DNA from: Anolis sagrei
Lineage: Eukaryota; Chordata; Lepidosauria; Squamata; Anolidae
Reading direction: 5' to 3'
Length of the DNA: 64,000 bases
Assembly: GCF_037176765.1 (NCBI RefSeq)
Contig: NC_090021.1
Coordinates: 61,261,453 to 61,325,452 of the forward strand
Shown here: one piece after another, positions 56,201 to 64,000 of the stretch
Numbering within the stretch: position 1 is the stretch's first letter
How the letters are laid out: every line of letters starts with the position of its first letter
The notes under the pieces: model-generated
What the model saw: the letters and a program-made list of their open reading frames with translations, nothing else
What the model was told of the DNA's origin: nothing
Databases searched by the model: none
Made by a program: the position numbers and the translations under genes

Positions 56201-57819
56201 CCTATTCTCTTCTATGCCACATAGCAAACAGAGGAATTGATCCGCAACTGAACATACTAGAGAGGTTTGGGGAGAATTCAGCATGATTTACAGGAGGGAT
56301 GCATAATTCACCTGCAATCTAAGAACTGCCCTCTGAACTCCACCAATGACGGATCTGGAACTAATTTGGCACACAGAATTCCCATGACCAACAAAAAATA
56401 CTGGAGGCCTTTGGAGGGATTTATAGGAGTTGTAGTTTACCTACATCCAGAGCGCACCATGAATCCATACAATGAAGGAACTAGACAAAACTTGGCATGC
56501 ATACCCGATATGCACAAATTTGAATACTGGTGGGTTTTGAGGTGAATTGTTCTGGACATTCTGGAGTTGTAAGTACTGAGATTTATAGTTCACCTGCAAT
56601 CAATGAGTCCTCTGAATTCTAACAAAGACGGAATTGGACCAAACTTAGCACACAGAGTCCCCATGACCAGCAAAAAATACTGGAGGTCTTTGGGGAAAAT
56701 TCACCTTGATTTGAGGGAGTTGTAGTTCACCTACACGCAGAGAGCATTATGAACCCAAACACTGATGGATCTGGACCAAACTTAGCACACATACCAGATA
56801 TGCCGAAATGTGATTCCTAGAAAGGGTTGGGGGGGGGGGGGTGACCTTCCTTTCTGAGAGTTGAAGTTCACCCACAACCAGAGAAACAGTGACCTCTACC
56901 GATGATGGACCTGGACCAAACTTGGCACACAGAACCCCCATGACCAACTGAACCTACTGGAGGGGTTTGAGGGGATTGACTCACCATAGTGGGAGTTGTA
57001 GTTTACCCTACAGCCAGAGAGCACACTGAACCCCACCAATGATGCATCCAGAGCAAACTTGCCCAACATAATAAACTTTAAGTACTGATGAAGTTTTTCC
57101 GGGGTTAACCTGATATGATGTCAGTTGTATTTAATTCACAACCTTATGCATTTTGTGCAAAAAAAGACTTTTTCAAATAACCCGGGCAACGCCGGGTACC
57201 CAAGCTAGTGCTTACTCTAAAACTCACACAGCAAACATTGCCAGATTAAATTATTTATCATAGGTTCTATAAAAACCAAATCTGATATTTAAGAGTAACA
57301 AACTGTTGAGCTGGTAAAAATAATAGCTGAGGAAAAAACCAAGATAATTTAGTTCTTTTGCCATGAAAACAGAATTATTGATAAAATTCCCCAGTCTAAC
57401 CACATAGTTCTGAGATGAGTCACTTTAGACACCTGGGAATGGCAGCATGCCTGCTGCATGCTTCACTTGGATTGTCTTGTTTGAAGAGGAGCCACAAGTC
57501 ACAAATCTATCCCTGGAAATATATTCATAGCTTTCACTATTTAGACACACCTTGTCACTCACTTCTGTACTACAGAATCATGTGACCATTCATTTTCCAG
57601 TCTTCTCTCAAATGATTTCTTAAGATATTTCACTCTGCTAAGAAGAGAGTTGCATAGTTCACTTAAAATGAGTTTACCTGTTAGATTAGCTGCCATTTCT
57701 TCTGCAGTCTGGCTTAAGCGCAGCCCTTGTTTCAGAGGACCTTCTGAATCTACATACTGCCTGCGTTTAAGGTAGCCGGAAACTGCCACCTGAATCTGTT
57801 CTGTGCGTACACGTTTCAT
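43486..57819 (-). CDS. TAF5L: TAF5L, SAGA/PCAF-complex WD-repeat subunit, 4 coding exons
   Basis: TAF5-like subunit (PAF65-beta) of the SAGA/PCAF histone acetyltransferase coactivator; nuclear scaffold protein. Exons: 57678-57819, 52566-52670, 48540-49264 and 43486-44283. They sum to 1770 bp, 589 residues, the same as human, with no frame break. Residues 1-47 form the LisH-like N-terminus ([20 protein letters not shown]); about 83-265 the helical TAF5 N-terminal domain ([40 protein letters not shown]); the rest a propeller of six WD units, one at the end of exon 4 and five in exon 5. The protein ends [10 protein letters not shown]. An acidic linker (DEEDEEDNN) spans the exon 4/5 junction. Intact and evidently constrained. 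Confidence 0.97.
44640..44820. mobile_element. Mariner-like remnant
   Basis: ATGTTTCACTGATTCTAAGT, GTCACACTTTCCCCCTCAGA, GTGCATCTTAAAATCTAAAA and ACAATCAAGGAAATATGGTA resemble diverged ends of the TTTACTCGATTCTAATGC family. Confidence 0.4.
44882..45117 (+). repeat. MIR-like tRNA SINE, full copy
   Basis: Box A GCATGGTGTAGTGATTTGAG, box B CGGAGTTTGAATCCCTG, body GGAAACCCACTGGGTCATTT, CACACTCTCTCAGCCTTAG and tail GGGTCACCATAAAATAGAAA. Best reference copy in the window. 45118-46000 holds nothing recognised. Confidence 0.75.
46003..46180 (+). repeat. 5S rRNA-derived SINE
   Basis: TCTTATCTTGGGAACTAAGC, GGGGTCAACCTGGTTAGGAC, TTGGATAGGAGACTGCCAAT matches the 3' two thirds of 5S rRNA including its internal promoter. 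The tail GAAGACCCTATACAATCC, GAGTCACCATAACTTGGAAG, GTGACTTGAGGTCACAT is shared with the MIR-like SINE. Not a 5S gene: the first third is missing and a SINE body follows. Confidence 0.75.
46622..46775. mobile_element. hAT-like MITE
   Basis: ATTCCACTTTAACTGCAATA, GTGGAATCCTGAGGTTTATA, AATCCCAGGAATCCATG, GAAAGTGGAATCATATTACT. Diverged palindrome. Confidence 0.45.
46833..46973. mobile_element. Hairpin hAT-type MITE
   Basis: CAGCATTTCCCAAACTTGAG at the left and CAGAGTTTGGGAATCACTG at the right; GGACTTCAAGTCTGAGAA mirrored by TCTGCGAGTTGAAGTCCC. 47000-48060 shows nothing recognised. Confidence 0.6.
48064..48215. mobile_element. hAT MITE (CCACACAGCC family), inverted
   Basis: GGGCCCCTTCCACACAGGTG at the left and GGCTGTGTGGAAGGGCCC at the right. 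Best-preserved ends of the family. Confidence 0.78.
48540..49264 (-). CDS. TAF5L: TAF5L coding exon 3
   Basis: 725 bp, residues 83-324: [20 protein letters not shown] to [13 protein letters not shown]. Contains the TAF5 N-terminal domain and the first WD unit ([28 protein letters not shown]). Acceptor GTTTAG, donor GTCAGA. Confidence 0.97.
49567..49722. mobile_element. hAT MITE (CCACACAGCC family)
   Basis: GGGGCTTCCACACAGCCATA at the left and CAGCTGCGTGGAAGAGGCC at the right. 49730-50570 holds nothing further recognised. Confidence 0.7.
50575..50740 (+). repeat. L2-like LINE 3' tail
   Basis: TAAGCCGCCCTGAGTCCCTT, TGGGGAGATAGAGGCAGGGT, AGAAAAATAAAGTTCTTCTT. Confidence 0.65.
50803..51035 (+). 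repeat. tRNA-derived SINE (type A)
   Basis: CCCCGGGTAGCACAATGGGT, GACCAAAAGGTCGGTGGTTC, CTCAAGTCGCTCCTGACATG, lying between TTATTATTGTT-type flanks. Confidence 0.78.
51672..51895 (+). repeat. Dispersed repeat (empty copy)
   Basis: GCATAGTGCTTGCCTGTTCT, CTAGCCTACTATGGTGCTGT, AATAATGTATGGGGAGCTAA, TCTTATGAGAAATGTTCTAT. Its AATAATGT is the unoccupied target of the SINE present in the inverted copy at 33245-33820. Confidence 0.8.
51896..52073. mobile_element. TcMar/Tigger-like MITE
   Basis: TACAGGCAGTCCCCAAATTA at the left, and TTGGGGACTGCCTGTATA at the right, forming inverted ends bounded by TA. Includes a C-run near 51970-51980. Confidence 0.72.
52316..52408 (+). repeat. L2-like LINE 3' tail
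   Basis: GAAGCCGCTCTGAGTCCCCT, TCAGGGTGGAGATAGAGCAG, AAATAAATAAAAAATAAAAA. Confidence 0.55.
52566..52670 (-). CDS. TAF5L: TAF5L coding exon 2
   Basis: 105 bp found by homology: [35 protein letters not shown] plus one base. Acceptor TACTGTAG, donor GTGGGT. Human reads [20 protein letters not shown]. Confidence 0.95.
52818..53066 (+). repeat. tRNA-derived SINE (type A) ending in (CA)n
   Basis: GGTTAAACCCCTTTGCCAGC, box B GGGGTTCGAATCC, CTCAAGTCGCTCCTGACACA. The tail has grown into a (CA) microsatellite at about 53038-53067. 53070-53800 shows nothing recognised. Confidence 0.82.
53912..54282. mobile_element. Buster-like hAT element, intact-length copy, inverted
   Basis: 371 bp, ends CAGGGGTCCTCAAACTAAGG and GTTTGAGGACCCCTG. 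Exact 8-bp duplication CTTTAGAT at 53904-53911 and 54283-54290. Opposite in orientation to 31166-31526. Confidence 0.9.
54283..54960 (+). repeat. LINE ORF2 C-terminal fragment, clade uncertain
   Basis: Broken coding sequence: [80 protein letters not shown] and a Cys/His cluster [15 protein letters not shown]. The last looks like the zinc-binding end of several non-LTR retrotransposon clades. The reading frame shifts within it. I do not recognise a host gene. Confidence 0.65.
54958..55625 (-). repeat. CR1-like LINE 3' end split by an L2-like tail
   Basis: 54958-55089 (ATAGAATCATAGAATCAAAG, GGCCATCCAGTCCAACCCCC) continues at 55394-55625 (GAAGGAGCCTCCACCACACT; on the minus strand [20 protein letters not shown]). 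The undivided version is at 63585-64000. Confidence 0.8.
55090..55393 (+). repeat. L2-like LINE 3' end nested in CR1
   Basis: GACATTTAGGAAACGGGTGA, GGAAACCGGGCTGAGTCCCT, CAATGAGGTTGAGAAG, (AAATAATA)n. It interrupts the CR1 end exactly at the CTTCTAA/AAAGAAGG junction. Confidence 0.72.
55868..57208 (+). mobile_element. Helitron (non-autonomous) with internal repeats
   Basis: The 3' end has Helitron marks: a 6-bp stem ACCCGG (57180-57185) with CCGGGT (57192-57197) around a GCAACG loop, 11 bases before a terminal CTAG followed by T. Inside are six repeats of 128-152 bp, each with a GGACCAAACTTGGCACACA-like anchor (near 56351, 56479, 56631, 56766, 56907 and 57048) and GAGTTGTAGTT(C/T)ACCTACA. 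No Rep/helicase coding seen. The 5' limit near 55868 is a guess. Confidence 0.75.
57678..57819 (-). CDS. TAF5L: TAF5L coding exon 1
   Basis: The ATG at 57819 lies three bases inside an exon with a CTTTTGAAG acceptor, so at least one noncoding exon must lie upstream. It encodes [47 protein letters not shown] plus one base. Donor GTAAAC. Confidence 0.95.
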
Positions 57820-58423
57820 GACCTTCAAAAGAAAAGAAAACATGTTTCAAGTCAAAAATACATACTAAAATAATGGAGAAATTATCACTTTCTTACAGTA
57901 TGTTTGATACGTTAGTACCATGTCAGACAGTAGCATTCCCATGACTGCCTACAAAAAACAGCATTAGTACAAAATGCATTCCTTACCTATTTACTAAAAA
58001 AGTCTATATATCCCTGGAAGTAGATACGTCAGAGTCTCTTTTGAGATATTCAAATAGTCCCAAACGTTTTTAGGACTTTTGTGTTTGCGAGAAACCAATG
58101 TGAGTTTCACTAGACACAGCCTCAAGGCTGCAAATGACCGTCATGATGCATTTTACATTTTCTTCTTTATTCAGCAATCTCAATAGGAATGTACTGAATG
58201 TACTTCCACCTTAAGGGAATATGAAAACTCTGTTTTGTGCATTTGTGCTTAATATAGATGGGACTTATATGACACTTTGTACTATTAATACTATTTCCTT
58301 AACCTAAAAATCAAGAGTTAGGTTCAGTTTCACCACCGGCAAGTTTATCTCTTTTGGTGAACTTGTTCAGTTTCATACATAAGCTGCAAAGTGCCAACTT
58401 TCTTAGGTTTAGCTTTTGCATAG

Positions 58424-58737
58424 GTTAAGGTAAAGGTTTTCCCCTGACATTAAGTCCAGTTGTGTCCAACTCTGGGGGTTGGTGCTCATCTCCATTTCTA
58501 AGCCCAAGTGCAGCGTTGTCATAAGGTCATGTGGCCGGCATTACTGCAATGAAAACCGTTACCTTCCTGCTGGAGTGATACCTATTCTTCTACTCACATT
58601 TGCATGTTTACGAACAGCTAAATTGACAGAAGCTGGGGCTAATACCAAGAGCTCACGCCACTCCCCGGATATGAACCTGCGACCTTTCGGTCAGCAAGTT
58701 CAGCAGTTTAACTCACTGCACCACTGGAGGCTCTGTT
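58424..58737 (-). repeat. Sauria SINE
   Basis: GTTTTCCCCTGACATTAAGT, TGTGTCCAACTCTGGGGGTT, CTACTCACATTTGCATG, box B complement GGATATGAACCTGCG, CACTGCACCACTGGAGGCTC. Confidence 0.85.
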
Positions 58738-59507
58738 TAGACATACAGATGATTTTATAAACCTTTTATGTCACTGTATCTGCCTACCATTAGTTTTTCT
58801 AGTCAAGAGTACATAAGAAGTCTCATTCTTATGTGAACGTGGGAGATTTCCAACTCTTTCCTGAAACATGGAGTCAACAAAACTGTTTGCATCCATCCAC
58901 AGTGAGCAGCTTATTACTTGTACAGCCTTCTGTTTAAAGCCTCAGGCTGCCATACTGCAGTACCCTAGTTATTTCCTTGTCATCATCCATCCAACTACAA
59001 CAGACCCCTATCTACTTTGTTTAGCAAGGTGATTGTATTATGCAGCTTGGGATCGTGGTCCAAGTCAGATTTTATGAGAACACACAAATGCCAGGATTGA
59101 GTGATTGATCGCTCTATGGTTCACGCTGTTAAGGAGCAAATCAGATTTCAAAGCAGTCTATAAAACTGGGTGAAATCCCATCAACATAACTTACTGCCAA
59201 TTTCAGCTCTATTTATTGACCGGCTTTGCTAATATAGTCTTTTAAAACCATGACCATCACAGGGAGATTTGGTGTGTCTCAGGCCAGGACACTCGCATTA
59301 GTCTCTGCATAATTCCAACCATCACTTCTATTCAACTTGCAAGTACACAAATCATTTAACTCTCATTTAACTATAGTCCACATCACATTCTGAAAATATC
59401 TCAAATAAGATAATCTAAATCAAGAAAGCATCCACAACTCCTACAGAGTTTAATTTGAACTTGCAAGGTTTATAGAAAGGTAACCTGTTACCAGCAAATT
59501 AAGGGCA

Positions 59508-60175
59508 AATCTACATTGTAGGATTAAATAAACTGACAGCATTTTGACTGCCAAGGCTGAATGCTGTATCATGGGAATTGTAGTTTTACAAGTGCCAAAT
59601 AGCACTGGTGCCTTAAAATAAAGGTAAAGGTTTCCCCTTGACATTAAGTCTAGTTGTGTCTAGTTGTGTCCGACTCTGGGGGGTTGGTGCTCATCTCAAT
59701 TTCTAAAACAAAGCCAGCGTTGTCTATAGACTCCTCCAAGGTCATGGGGCTGGCGTCACTGTATGGAGCGCCATTGCCTTCCTGCCAAAGTGGTACATAT
59801 TGATTTACTCACATTTGCATGTTGTCAATCTGCCACGTTGACAGAAGCTGGGCCTAACAGCAGGAGCTCACCTCACTCCCTGGATTTGAACCACCAACTT
59901 TCTATTGATATACTCAGATTTGCATGTTTTCGAACTCCTAGGTTGGCGGAAGCTGGGCCCAACAGCAGGAGCTCACTCCTCTCCCCAGAATTGAACCACC
60001 TTCTGGCCAGCAAGTTCTGCAGCTCAGTAGTTTAACCCACTGCACCACCACAGCCCTACCTACTAGTGCCTTATCAAACTACAACTCCCACAATAGCAAC
60101 ACACTGAGTCATTACAGCAAAAGTTGTGTCAAATTGCATTAATTCTACAGTGTAGATGAATCCAAGATGCAACAA
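59508..60175. mobile_element. hAT-like MITE split by a Sauria SINE
   Basis: The left piece GGGCAAATCTACATTGTAGG to ACTGGTGCCTTA and the right piece ACTAGTGCCTTATCAAACTA to TTCTACAGTGTAGATGAATC together match the 7190-7405 family. The repeated ACT(G/A)GTGCCTTA is the SINE's target duplication. Confidence 0.78.
59622..60052 (-). repeat. Sauria SINE with internal duplication
   Basis: About 100 bp longer than other copies because the segment TGAT.TACTCA.ATTTGCATG to GAGCTCAC.CC and TGAACCACC occurs twice (about 59800-59900 and 59907-60003). Confidence 0.82.
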
Positions 60176-60779
60176 TAGTAGTAAAGTCAGATCTTAATAT
60201 CTCTGTGGATAGCAAAACCTGTGAATGCTCAAGTCTTATATTATATCATGTGTGTAACAAAATGGTGTCCCCAAATAAATAAGGGCAAATTCATGGTTTG
60301 GTTATTTGGAATTCTTCCAAGCTCATGGGTGGTTGAACCCTTGGACGCATAACACATGGATACAGAGAGCTGCCATGTGATATATATGTGTGTCTGTGTG
60401 TGCCATATATATGGAATGTATTCATCCACAGGGCTAGCTGCAGCTTCTACAAGCTACAGCAGACCCCCAGTTAACTGGTACTAATACGGGATAAATGTAG
60501 TTTCTGGTTGCTTCAGAGTTACTACCAAAAACAGGCCTAACTAATACTGTACCCCATACTATACTATAAACTCTGTATTGACTCGATATTGATGTGGAAA
60601 TACAGCAATTAAAAGCTAATCAAGACAAACTTCACGTAACCAAGTTTTGGTGCACCACATAAACAGCTCTGTGAATGCAGTTTGCAATTTTATTTAAAAA
60701 CTTTTAAAAAATAAAATAAAAGGGGCCCTTTTGCTCCAAATGTCGGAGGGCAAAAAAGACTGACATTTTAATGAAATGT

Positions 60780-61045
60780 CAGTTAACAGAAAGGAGGAAA
60801 GCATGAAAAATAACCAGTATTTAAAAAACCCTCTAAAATCTGGACAGTAAATAAAGAGCAACACTCAAAAACAGGGGGAATTCCAGACAAGAAGCAATCA
60901 GGACCAGTGAATCCACTCCCAACAAAGGATTCCGCCAGGCAGCAATCAGCCAGGATTTGAAGCTGCAAGGCTATTCAATGCTAATCAAGGTGATCAATTG
61001 CAAGGTGATCGATTGCAGCATTCACACTTGCTGCAGAAAAGGCTA
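60780..61045 (+). repeat. Penelope-like 3' tail
   Basis: ACAGAAAGGAGGAAAGCATG, AATAACCAGTATTTAAAAAA, GTAAATAAAGAGCAACACTC, GGAATTCCAGACAAGAAGCA, CCAACAAAGGATTCCGCCAG. Matches 3525-3980. Confidence 0.6.
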
Positions 61046-61059
61046 ACTATGGATGCATT

Positions 61060-61210
61060 TACATTAGGCATGGGCAAGCTATGGCCCTCCAAGTGTTTTG
61101 GACTTGAACTCCCACTATTCCTCACGGCCTCAGGCCCCTTCCTTTTCCCCCTCAGCCGCTGTTCAAGTCCAAAACACCCGGAGGGCCAAAGTTTGCACAG
61201 ATCTGATTTA
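61060..61210. mobile_element. Hairpin hAT-type MITE
   Basis: AGGCATGGGCAAGCTATGGC at the left; GTTCAAGTCCAAAACACCC and GGAGGGCCAAAGTTTGC at the right. Same family as 2564-2752, with part of one arm deleted. Confidence 0.65.
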
Positions 61211-61499
61211 CACTGCTATGGAATTATGGGAGATGTAGTTTTAGAAGATCTTTAGCAACTCTCCAAAAAGCCTCATGGCTGAAATATGTAAGCTTTCCAA
61301 GCCTAACTCTGGAAAAGACTTGCAAAGGGGAAAATCCTGGGAAAAGGAGGCACCCAAAGGAAGCATGGAAGGAAGAAGAGAAAGTGAAGACAACATGAGA
61401 ACGGCCCCCGCCTTCCCGCTTCCTTCTTTCTGTCCAACCCGGGAAGAAAGAGGGCCTTCTGCTCCAAATGTCGGAGGGCAAAAAAGAAAGAGAGCGAGA

Positions 61500-62240
61500 A
61501 GAGACGAGAACTCACTCACTGGAGCATCGCAGAGCAGCGAGAGAAAGAGAGAGAGATTGAGAGATCCTCCGCGCGCGCGTCTCTCCCTCTGTGAATGTGT
61601 GTGCGCCTGCGCGCGCGGCACGAGACGGGGATTCCTGGGCTGGCTGGCTCGCGCCGCGGTCCGTCACTGCTGAACCCAGTGGCGCGAGACGCCCAACGCC
61701 GACGCCGCCGCTGCAGCTGTCGCCGCTCGTGCAGAGCCGCCCCGGCGCGCCCCCGCTTGGACTCGCCGCTGCTGCTTCTCCTTCTTCTCCTGCCTTGGAT
61801 GCCCTTTGGAGAAAGCTTCGGCGGCGTCGTCTCCTGCGAGTGCTCCGAGTCCCGCCGCAGCTCGGAACACCCGCTCCATGACTGACAGAGAGGGAAGAAG
61901 GAGGCGAAAGCGGCGGTGCTTGTAGGGAGGAGAGAGAGGAGGGGAAGGCGAGTGCGCAGGCGCAGTTTCTCCGACCAATAGCGAGGCTGCTTTTTTTCAT
62001 TTCTTCTCGGCGCTCGGCTAGGAATGCCTACGTCACCCGGCGCTCGGCTTTTTCTCCCTTCGGGTCTTTTCGACTCGCTGGTTCGGGGAAAGGTTAGTTA
62101 GGCTGACAGAGCGCGAGGCAGGGAGAGCCGGAAAGGGGCGCACGTGCGCGGAGGGGGCGTGGCCAAGCCCAGCGCGTGGAGCCGGACCAGGAAGGCAGGC
62201 AGGCGGGAGAGACCGAAGGGAAAATTGGCGAATCCCGCCC
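61500..62240. promoter_or_regulatory. CpG island, probable TAF5L/URB2 bidirectional promoter
   Basis: About 740 bp of dense CpG with CCAATAG near 61975, CCTACGTCACC (CRE-like) near 62027 and GGGGCGTGGC near 62153. On the minus strand a CTCCA|GTGAGT donor at 61520/61519 could end the missing TAF5L 5' UTR exon. On the plus strand a GGGAAAG|GTTAGT donor near 62091 could end a noncoding first exon of URB2. Overlapping long frames here are GC-driven and have no family match. Confidence 0.5.
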
Positions 62241-62249
62241 TTCGCTCAG

Positions 62250-62252
62250 GTA

Positions 62253-62287
<35 letters not shown>

Positions 62288-62530
62288 CAATAATACTTTA
62301 TTGATAACCCCGTCACCACCTCCTCAAGGGGACTCGGGGCCAGCAACACAATACATCAATAATAAAACACAGCAATAAAATGTAAGAAAATAAAAATAAG
62401 AAATGCAAAACCATTATAAATAGCACATCAACAATATAAAATCACAACTATTAAAAGCAGAGGTCAGACATAGTGGGCAAGGCCACTGGATTAAACATTT
62501 AAAACACTGGGTGTGGCAGTAGTGTAATGT
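62250..62530 (-). repeat. L2-like LINE 3' end with (AAT)n
   Basis: (AAT)n, TTTATTGATAACCCCGTCAC, CTCCTCAAGGGGACTCGGGG, CAATAAAATG-rich body. Same as 23893-24150. Confidence 0.6.
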
Positions 62531-62739
62531 ATCTGGACAGGGAATCCAGGGTGAGGTAGGGTTGATTGCACTAACAGGAAAAATCAGGTGCTTCCGAGGG
62601 CATTTTTGCAAAAATTGGTCAGGTCAGGGAAATATTGTTTATTCAGTCAGTGAAGGCACACTGGAACAGCCAAGTTTTCAAGTTCTTCCCAAAGACTGCC
62701 AGGGTGGGGGCTTGCCTAATATCTCTGGTCCCTCCTGTT

Positions 62740-62997
62740 TTGTTTTGTTTTTTGTGTCAGGAGCGACTTGTGAAACTGCAAGTCGCTTCTGGTATGAGAG
62801 AATTGGCCGTCTGCAAGGACGTTGCCCAGGGGACGCCCGGATGATTTTATGTTTTTATCATCCTTGTAGGAGGCTTCTCTCATGTCCCCGCATGAGGAGC
62901 TGGAGCTGATAGAGGGAGCTCATCCGCCTCTCCCCGGATTCGAACCTGCGACCTGTTGGTCTTCAGTCCTGCCAGCACAGGGGTTTAACTCACTGCG
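62740..62997 (-). repeat. tRNA-derived SINE (type A) with exact target duplication
   Basis: TGTGTCAGGAGCGACTTGTG to GGGGTTTAACTCACTGCG. CCTCCTGTT at 62731-62739 is repeated at 62998-63006. Confidence 0.9.
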
Positions 62998-63039
62998 CCT
63001 CCTGTTGCCTTTTTGAGATTGCTGGACCTCATCACACTA

Positions 63040-63200
63040 AAGAATGGATCCACTTTAAACCCGGTTTCTGCCTCCTGTAGAATTCTGGGGCTTGTAGTTT
63101 AGGGAGGGGCCTTTAATAGCCTCGTTAAACTACAAACCACAGAATTCTGCAGGAGGCAGAAAACGGATTTAAAGTGGATTCATTCTCCAGTGTGATAGGG
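63040..63200. mobile_element. Palindromic MITE
   Basis: AATGGATCCACTTTAAACCC at the left, and GGATTTAAAGTGGATTCATT at the right; TGTAGAATTCTGGGGCTTGT mirrored by ACAGAATTCTGCAGG. Confidence 0.65.
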
Positions 63201-63321
63201 TAATTGGACAACAATTGGAGTGGCTTCCTACCCACTCCTTTAGATGCCTTCATGGACTAGTTTACTGGCTAGTCCAGAAAGCATGTACTTCAGTCATTCC
63301 ACACCAGTTAGAGTAGGAAGG

Positions 63322-63530
63322 GTGCAGCCACACTGCAAAATTAATGCAGTTTGACACCACTTAAACTGCTATGGAATCCTGGAAGGTGTTGTTTTACAAT
63401 GTCTTTGGTCCTTTCTGCCAAGGAGTGCTGGTGTCTCACCAAGATGCATATTCCAGGATACTATAGCGTTGAGCCATCGCAGATAAAGTGGTGTCAAATT
63501 GCATTAAATCAACAGTGTAGATGTGCCCCT
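63322..63530. mobile_element. hAT-like MITE
   Basis: GCAGCCACACTGCAAAATTA, ATGCAGTTTGACACCACTTA, AAGGAGTGCTGGTGTCTCAC, AACAGTGTAGATGTGCCCC. Same family as 7190-7405. Confidence 0.65.
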
Positions 63531-63584
63531 TGTGTGTTGTTTCCAAGGTGAGCTTGTCACTGGAAGCTTCGTTCGTTGCCTTTC

Positions 63585-64000
63585 ATAGAATCATAGAATC
63601 AAAGAGTTGGAAGAGACCTCATGGGCCATCCAGTCCAACCCCTGCCAAGAAGCAGGAATGTTGCATTCAAATCACCCTGACAGATGGCCATCCAGCCTCT
63701 GTTTAAAAGCTTCCAAAGAAGGAGCCTGCACCACACTCCGAGGCAGAGAGTTCCACTGCTGAACGGCTCTCACAGTCAGGAAGTTCTTCCTCGTGTTCAG
63801 ATGGAATCTCCTTTCTTGTAGTTTGAAGCCATTGTTCTGGGTCCTAGTCTCCAAGGAAGCAGAAAACAAGCTTGCTCCCTCCTCCTCCCTGTGGCTTCCT
63901 CTCACATATTTATACATGGCAATCATATCCTCTCTCAGCCTTCTCTTCTTCAGGCTAAACATGCCCAGCTCCTTAAGCTGCTCCTCATAGGGCTTGTTCT
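63585..64000 (-). repeat. CR1-like LINE 3' end, continuing past the window
   Basis: Minus strand, an open coding tail: [80 protein letters not shown], then the 3' UTR ending TTTGATTCTATGATTCTATG. It appears young, as the frame is open across about 96 codons. Confidence 0.88.

Noticed and set aside
61275-62000. Several long overlapping frames on both strands in the CpG island
   Set aside because: GC-rich DNA lacks stops; the products are Arg/Pro/Ser-rich with no family resemblance and coincide with the presumed promoter.
1-64000. Endogenous retrovirus or other capsid-bearing fossil
   Set aside because: No LTR pair, gag, pol or env-like remnant was recognised; the reverse-transcriptase pieces are of LINE type.

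Overview
This window is vertebrate nuclear DNA, and the repeats point to a squamate reptile, most likely an Anolis-like iguanian lizard. The signs are Sauria SINEs, a second abundant tRNA-derived SINE, CR1, L2, RTE-like and Penelope-like retroelement fragments, many short hAT elements, a SPIN-like hAT piece and a Helitron. The species call rests on remembered repeat families. No search was run.

Three host genes are read, all on the minus strand. From right to left they are TAF5L (coding exons 57819 to 43486; 589 residues; SAGA-type coactivator subunit), ABCB10 (13 coding exons, 30683 to 6439; 672 residues; mitochondrial inner-membrane ABC transporter) and the first two coding exons of NUP133 (3082 to 509; nuclear pore scaffold; continues beyond the left edge). 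Every splice site used has GT/AG ends, and the phases join without a break. The order and orientation match my recollection of human 1q42.13 (NUP133, ABCB10, TAF5L, then URB2 divergently). URB2 would be expected to start at or beyond the GC-rich segment at 61.5-62.2 kb, but no URB2 coding sequence is visible.

Layout: 0-3.1 kb, NUP133 5' part; 3.1-6.4 kb, NUP133 upstream region and Penelope-like tails; 6.4-30.7 kb, ABCB10 with repeat-filled introns, including a nearly identical 274-bp duplication in intron 4 and a CR1 cluster in intron 1; 30.7-42 kb, intergenic DNA with layered transposon insertions at 31-34 kb, an L2 copy at 36 kb and the SPIN-like piece at 40 kb; 42-62 kb, TAF5L with a Helitron in intron 2; 62-64 kb, a GC-rich probable bidirectional promoter and then repeats.

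The genes do not form a pathway; their linkage is conserved synteny. I see no credible new biological system. The most informative material is transposon archaeology: exact target-site duplications, an internal filled/empty site pair, and two element types (SPIN, Helitrons) known for horizontal transfer.
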